Below are positions 60,044 to 64,000 of a stretch of 64,000 nt of DNA, piece after piece; within the stretch, counting starts at the first letter, position 1; each line of letters starts with the position of its first letter. Under the pieces are notes generated by a model. That model was not told the origin of the DNA. It saw only the letters and a program-made list of their open reading frames with translations, and made no database searches. Location: NCBI RefSeq assembly GCF_014197205.1, contig NZ_JACIFD010000009.1, positions 1-64,000 of the forward strand, given 5' to 3'. The stretch comes from Canibacter oris. Its GTDB lineage: Bacteria > Actinomycetota > Actinomycetes > Actinomycetales > Microbacteriaceae. A program made the translations under genes and the position numbers.

Positions 60044-62626
60044 CTAACATTTGAGCTTGAGAGTAATCCGGTCGGTCGGTTTCGCTCTGCTGCCAGGCTT
60101 CGGATCAACATCCACAACCTGCATGCTGGCGTTCGGTGAAGCCCCGGTCTCGCACCGCATAAAGATACTGTTGAAGCCGGCCGCGCCGAGAGTGTTGGCT
60201 GCGTTCTGCGCGGTTGACCCGACGAGGCCGTCAGGTAGCGGCACGCCGTCATCATCATCGCTCGCAGGAGCATTACCGTTAGAAATCTTCAGCGTCACCG
60301 TGTCACCGCTGCTCGCAGGAGAGCCGGCACCCGGGTCTGTTCCGGCAACGCTGCCCTTCGGCTGCGTTGAATCAACTTCCTCGCCTGTACGCACCTGGAA
60401 ACCTGCAGCCGTCAAAATCTGAGTGGCCTCAGTGACGCTGCGCCCAGAAACATCAGGAACTGTCTGCTGGTTGTTTTGCAGCGCGTTCGGATTTGGAGTC
60501 GGGAACGCATCGCCGCCATACTTCTCGTCTGCCGCGTTCATCATCGCAATCCAGATGAGACGGCCAGCGCCGCTGCGCCCCACGCTGTACAGGTTAACCT
60601 TCCCGTTGACGTTACCGTTCCATGAAACCGTAGTGACTTTGGTTGATCCGCCAGCCCACCACTCATCAACGCTGTCGTCAGTGGTACCGGTTTTTGCCAT
60701 GTGCGGCACCCCGATACGGGAGCGACCAGAAGAACTCAAACCGCTCGTGACGTTGTGTTGCAGCGCGTAAGCGACACTGTTGGCAACATCAGGCTGAATC
60801 GCTTCTTTACACTTAGACTTCGCGAACTCGACGTTCTTGCCCTCGGAGTCGGTGATGGAATCAATCGGCACCGGGGTGCACACTGTGCCTTCGCTGCTAA
60901 AGCCAGCCATCGCAGAGGCCAGCGTCAGCGGCGATACCTCGTCGTTACCGTTGTAAACACCCGACGGCACAACCGCGAGCTTGCGGTTACCGGCAGCGTT
61001 TTCGGTGGCGCGCTTCAGGCCCATGTCCTCAGCAAGTTTAAAAATGTTGCACAGGTCAAGCTTCTTCGCCATGCTGACATAGCCACCGTTAAGCGACTGG
61101 TCAGTAGAGTACAGCACCGTGCCGCGGCCACGGGCGCCGTTCCAGTTCTTAAAGGTGAAGGAGCCGTAACCGTAAACCCCGTCAGGGAAGCAGGAGCCCG
61201 TGAAGCTGCTCTCAGACACCGTGCCCGGTGAGTAATCAACAACCTCGTTAACGCTGTGCCCCGCACGCACCCACTCTGCGAGAGTGAAGCTCTTCATCAC
61301 CGAACCGTACTGGAAGCCGGAAGAGCCGCCGTACTCGTTGTCAGTGCTGTAGTTGATAGCGGTGTAGTCTTTGTTGTTTTCAGTGACGTTTGGGTCATCG
61401 CTGAAGGGGCGGTTTTGAATCATCGCTAAGACCCGCCCGGTGCGGTTTTCAATGGTCACCGCGGCGGTGCCGTAGTCAATGCCTGGGTGCTGTGCCGGAG
61501 CATGCGCCCGGGTTGATTCAAACGCAGCCTGCTGCAAATCAAGATCGGCAGTGGTGACAATCTTTAAGCCACCGTTTTGGAAGTTAAACCAGCGCTCCTC
61601 TGGGGTGGCGCCAAACAGTTTGTCTTGCTGCAGGTACTTAGTCGCATAATCGCACAGGTGGCCAAGGCCGTAGTGCTGATCCGCAATGGTGCAACCGGTT
61701 GGAGTTTCAGACAGGTGTGGCTCCACCGGAGTCGCGATTGCCTCATCATGTTCTGCCTGAGTAATTTTACCCTCGCGCAGCATCGAGCCAATGATCTTGT
61801 CGCGCCGCTCCTGGTTTGCGGCGATGTTGTCAGGGTTTGCCAGATGCAGCTCGCTTGGCAGGTTCACGATGCTGACGAGGCTGGCAGCTTCAGCGATGCT
61901 GAGGTCTTTAGCGGATTTAGAGTAGTAAGCCTTCGCCGCGGACTCGATGCCGTAAATCTGGCCGCCGTAGTTGGCAATGTTCAGATACCCCAGCAGGATG
62001 TCGTTCTTGGAGTAACTCTTTTCCACCGAAATCGCCAGGCGCATCTCTTTCAGTTTGCGGTCAAGATCTTGGCGGATAGCGTCGTTGTAGGCCTTTTCGC
62101 GCTCTTTCTCATTCGGAATCATTTCCGCTTCTTGAATCAGTACGTTACGCACATACTGCATGGTGATGGTGGATGCGCCAGAGCGGCCGCTGCCGGTCAC
62201 GTTCTGCAGTACCGCACGGCCCGCAGCAAGCACGTCAATTCCGCCGTGGGTGTAGAACCGCGGATCTTCCTCCGAAACCGCGGCGTCTTTAACGTGCTGC
62301 GAAATATCATCCCAGCCGACCATCTGGCGATTCTGTGCATAAAAACGCGCCAGCAGCACTTCTTCATCGCCGCGCTTAGCCCAAATGGTGGAGGGCTGCG
62401 ACAGCTTGCCGGGGTTGATATGGTCAGGAAGATTCTCAAAAATGCTGATAGTAGTGCTGGTTGCGGCAGCGGTCAGCGCCACAACGGGAGTAACAGCGGC
62501 GGTTAACAGCACGCCGCCGATAACACTCATGGCAGCAGCGCCGAGCAGCGCGCCAACAGCTCCACCCGGGCTGCGGCGGCGGAACCCACGCACATTACTT
62601 GGTGACTTTTTGCTATCTTCGGTCAT
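60044..62626 (-). CDS. Class A penicillin-binding protein with two PASTA domains
   Basis: 860 residues. Cytoplasmic tail, one membrane helix (about 22-55), glycosyltransferase GT51 domain (about 80-260; catalytic Glu120 in SEEDPRFYTHGG), transpeptidase domain (about 385-690) with Ser442-x-x-Lys445, SLN 511-513 and KTGT 645-648, then PASTA repeats at about 728-793 and 795-860. It polymerises and cross-links peptidoglycan; PASTA domains sense muropeptides. Two Cys pairs outside the membrane (for example GCTIADQHYGLGHLC) may form disulfides. Confidence 0.95.
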   Translation of the reverse strand: MTEDSKKSPSNVRGFRRRSPGGAVGALLGAAAMSVIGGVLLTAAVTPVVALTAAATSTTISIFENLPDHINPGKLSQPSTIWAKRGDEEVLLARFYAQNRQMVGWDDISQHVKDAAVSEEDPRFYTHGGIDVLAAGRAVLQNVTGSGRSGASTITMQYVRNVLIQEAEMIPNEKEREKAYNDAIRQDLDRKLKEMRLAISVEKSYSKNDILLGYLNIANYGGQIYGIESAAKAYYSKSAKDLSIAEAASLVSIVNLPSELHLANPDNIAANQERRDKIIGSMLREGKITQAEHDEAIATPVEPHLSETPTGCTIADQHYGLGHLCDYATKYLQQDKLFGATPEERWFNFQNGGLKIVTTADLDLQQAAFESTRAHAPAQHPGIDYGTAAVTIENRTGRVLAMIQNRPFSDDPNVTENNKDYTAINYSTDNEYGGSSGFQYGSVMKSFTLAEWVRAGHSVNEVVDYSPGTVSESSFTGSCFPDGVYGYGSFTFKNWNGARGRGTVLYSTDQSLNGGYVSMAKKLDLCNIFKLAEDMGLKRATENAAGNRKLAVVPSGVYNGNDEVSPLTLASAMAGFSSEGTVCTPVPIDSITDSEGKNVEFAKSKCKEAIQPDVANSVAYALQHNVTSGLSSSGRSRIGVPHMAKTGTTDDSVDEWWAGGSTKVTTVSWNGNVNGKVNLYSVGRSGAGRLIWIAMMNAADEKYGGDAFPTPNPNALQNNQQTVPDVSGRSVTEATQILTAAGFQVRTGEEVDSTQPKGSVAGTDPGAGSPASSGDTVTLKISNGNAPASDDDDGVPLPDGLVGSTAQNAANTLGAAGFNSIFMRCETGASPNASMQVVDVDPKPGSRAKPTDRITLKLKC

Positions 62627-62701
62627 AGAATATAGCCTAGGCGATTTTGCTGAGAAACTTAGCGCTTTTGCGCTTTTAAGCTTAAAACAGAGGAAAATAT
62701 T

Positions 62702-62893
62702 GTGACAGAAACCGGTGAGCAGCAGGTGCAGGAACAGCCGCAGCCAAAATGGGAATACTTCGTAACTCCGCTGCTGCTACATAGCGAAGCACAGATTCTA
62801 AACAACTGGGGTGCCCAGGGCTGGGAACTGGTGCAGATTATTGCAGGTCCTGCAGGCGGCAACGTGGCTTATCTTAAGAGGAAGGCAAAATAG
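62702..62893 (+). CDS. Small DUF4177-like protein
   Basis: 63 residues from GTG 62702: QPKWEYFVTPLLLHSEAQILNNWGAQGWELVQII is the DUF4177 pattern (WEY...LN..G..GWELV). Function unknown. It overlaps the following RidA gene by one base and is conserved beside it in actinobacteria, to my knowledge. Confidence 0.8.
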   Translation: MTETGEQQVQEQPQPKWEYFVTPLLLHSEAQILNNWGAQGWELVQIIAGPAGGNVAYLKRKAK

Positions 62894-63378
62894 TGTCAGT
62901 TATTGAAGAGCGGATGGCGAGCCTCGGCTACACTTTGCCGGAAATCGCGGCTCCGGTTGCGGCATATGTGCCAGCTACTCAGCTGGGGAACTTCGTTTAC
63001 ACCAGCGGCCAGCTGCCAATGGTTGCAGGGAAATTGCCGCAGACCGGTCAGGTCGCGGCAGCGGAGCAGGGCCACGGCTATGTTTCTGTGGCAGAAGCCA
63101 CTAAACTTGCAGAAATCTGCGCGCTTAACGGCTTGGCTGCGGCGCGCGGAGTGCTCGGCAGTCTAGATCGCATCAAGCGTGTGGCTAAAGTTACGGTTTT
63201 TGTGAACTCCCACCCGGATTTTACCGATCAGGCACTCGTTGCTAACGGCGCTTCGCTGCTGTTCGGCGAGATTTTTGGAGATGCCGGTATTCATGTGCGC
63301 TCCGCCGTCGGCGTGGCGGCGCTGCCGCTGAACGCCCCGGTTGAAATCGAGTTCATGTTCGAAGTGACACCGGATTAA
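62893..63378 (+). CDS. RidA/YjgF-family protein
   Basis: 161 residues, a little longer than RidA itself (about 130). Motifs YVPATQLGNFVYTSGQLPMV, CALNGLAAARGVLGSLDRI and VNSHPDF, plus an ending PVEIEFMFEV, define the Rid fold. The catalytic Arg of true RidA enamine/imine deaminases is not evident at RSAVGVAALP, where Arg precedes SAVGV, so it may be present; subgroup uncertain. GTG 62893 overlaps the upstream TAG. Confidence 0.85.
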   Translation: MSVIEERMASLGYTLPEIAAPVAAYVPATQLGNFVYTSGQLPMVAGKLPQTGQVAAAEQGHGYVSVAEATKLAEICALNGLAAARGVLGSLDRIKRVAKVTVFVNSHPDFTDQALVANGASLLFGEIFGDAGIHVRSAVGVAALPLNAPVEIEFMFEVTPD

Positions 63379-63455
63379 AACTCCAACCGCGACGGTGTTC
63401 GTCGCTGATCAAGCTGTTACCATGCATACGATAGGGCATTAAGCTGTTGAGGATC

Positions 63456-63512
63456 AGCCCCGCCATATTGTTTCCCACAGGTAAGTGGGAAACGCTCGTG
63501 GCGGGGCTTTTC
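63456..63512 (+). terminator. Two-tier terminator hairpin
   Basis: Outer stem AGCCCCGCCA (63456-63465) / TGGCGGGGCT (63499-63508), inner stem GTTTCCCAC (63470-63478) / GTGGGAAAC (63485-63493), then TTTTCC. Confidence 0.85.
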
Positions 63513-63567
63513 CACATTTAAAACTGTCGTGGTTACAGCGCAGACCTCAAACTGCTGAAATTCAGGT

Positions 63568-64000
63568 ATGAAAGTTTTTCAGCTCCCTTCGCGTCCGAGT
63601 CGCCCGCGGCACGCTGCCACGGCGGCCGGTTACGGTTCTGCTGCGCTACTTGATGGTGACCTTGTGGGGCCAGGTGGTGCGGTGCGGCCACTAGGCGGAG
63701 CTATGGCAGGGTCCCAGCAACGGCTCTCAGACACCCTGACGCTGGAAGAACAGCGGGCCTGCGCGCCGCTGTTGCCATACCTGAACCTGCCTGGGCTGCG
63801 GGATCTGCTCGTGCAGCAGCGCGGCGTTGCCGTCGAAATCTGGGTTGACACCGGCGGCGGGCTAGAAAAAATTACCGCGCCGCAGCTGATGCCGCAGCTT
63901 GCGCCACAACAGTTGCGTGGCATGGCCGTGCAGCTGCTCGCGGTCGGGGGGCGCCAGCTTGATGAGCTGCACCCCGCCGCCGATACTCAAATTGGCTCTG
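63568..64000 (+). CDS. Unidentified gene, incomplete at the right edge
   Basis: At least 144 residues from ATG 63568 (MKVFQLPSRPSRPRHAATAAG) stay open to the window edge. A Leu/Gln-rich sequence with LPYLNLPGLRDLL and VAVEIWVDTGGG but no motif that identifies it. Position after RidA suggests the metallo-hydrolase/NUDIX neighbourhood seen in other actinobacteria, but the visible part carries neither signature. Confidence 0.6.
   Translation, partial: MKVFQLPSRPSRPRHAATAAGYGSAALLDGDLVGPGGAVRPLGGAMAGSQQRLSDTLTLEEQRACAPLLPYLNLPGLRDLLVQQRGVAVEIWVDTGGGLEKITAPQLMPQLAPQQLRGMAVQLLAVGGRQLDELHPAADTQIGS

Noticed and set aside
61577-62506. 309-residue frame opposite the PBP gene
   Set aside because: Composition is typical of an antisense shadow of a conserved, fully motif-bearing gene.

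Overview
The window is chromosomal DNA of an actinobacterium (Actinomycetota), most like the family Microbacteriaceae. The evidence is the actinobacterial rRNA operon with no tRNA in its spacer, frequent GTG starts, a PcrA helicase with a C-terminal extension, an AccD plus small epsilon-like carboxylase pair beside birA, and a moderately high GC content. This placement is inferred from reading, not from a phylogeny. The genus cannot be fixed here; a host-associated member is plausible because the largest pathway encoded degrades sialic acid.

Layout. 1-8,000: core genes (Bax inhibitor-like membrane protein, pcrA, sucC-sucD, a small membrane protein, tyrS). 8,040-17,140: one operon-like run encoding a peptide-class ABC transporter (binding lipoprotein, permease, fused permease-ATPase, ATPase) followed by NanA-, NanK-, NanE- and NagB-like enzymes. 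Together these would import sialic acid and turn it into fructose-6-phosphate. NagA, a regulator and a sialidase are not in the window. 17,153-22,948: rRNA operon 16S-23S-5S with promoter and terminator. 23,104-25,134: an AztD-like zinc metallochaperone under an apparent Zur box, and an unknown lipoprotein.

25,200-30,200: a small, decayed integrative element beside tRNA-Arg(CCT). It carries an excisionase-like gene, a replication-like gene with an internal iteron and palindrome cluster, a gene broken by a 35-bp tandem duplication, and an N-terminally truncated tyrosine integrase. It ends against the truncated 3' end of a membrane-protein gene followed by an ABC ATPase. 30,800-44,900: housekeeping and conserved genes (CYTH protein, uracil/xanthine permease, a 1,498-residue helicase-like protein with degenerate ATPase motifs, mscL, accD/accE, birA, a PH-domain protein, an orphan response regulator, the L10 leader with rplJ-rplL).

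45,000-48,900: an accessory patch of unknown membrane and secreted proteins, interrupted by the SRP RNA gene. 48,900-64,000: DUF808 protein with ackA and pta, dnaX-recR, lysC-asd, a metallophosphoesterase, a class A PBP with PASTA domains, a DUF4177-like protein, a RidA-family protein and an incomplete unknown gene.

Most unusual points: the self-contained sialic-acid operon, the Zur-controlled and probably leaderless aztD, the eroded tRNA-Arg element with a possible intragenic origin, the apparently ATPase-dead helicase relative, and repeated occurrence of the palindrome GTGGATCCAC regardless of reading frame.
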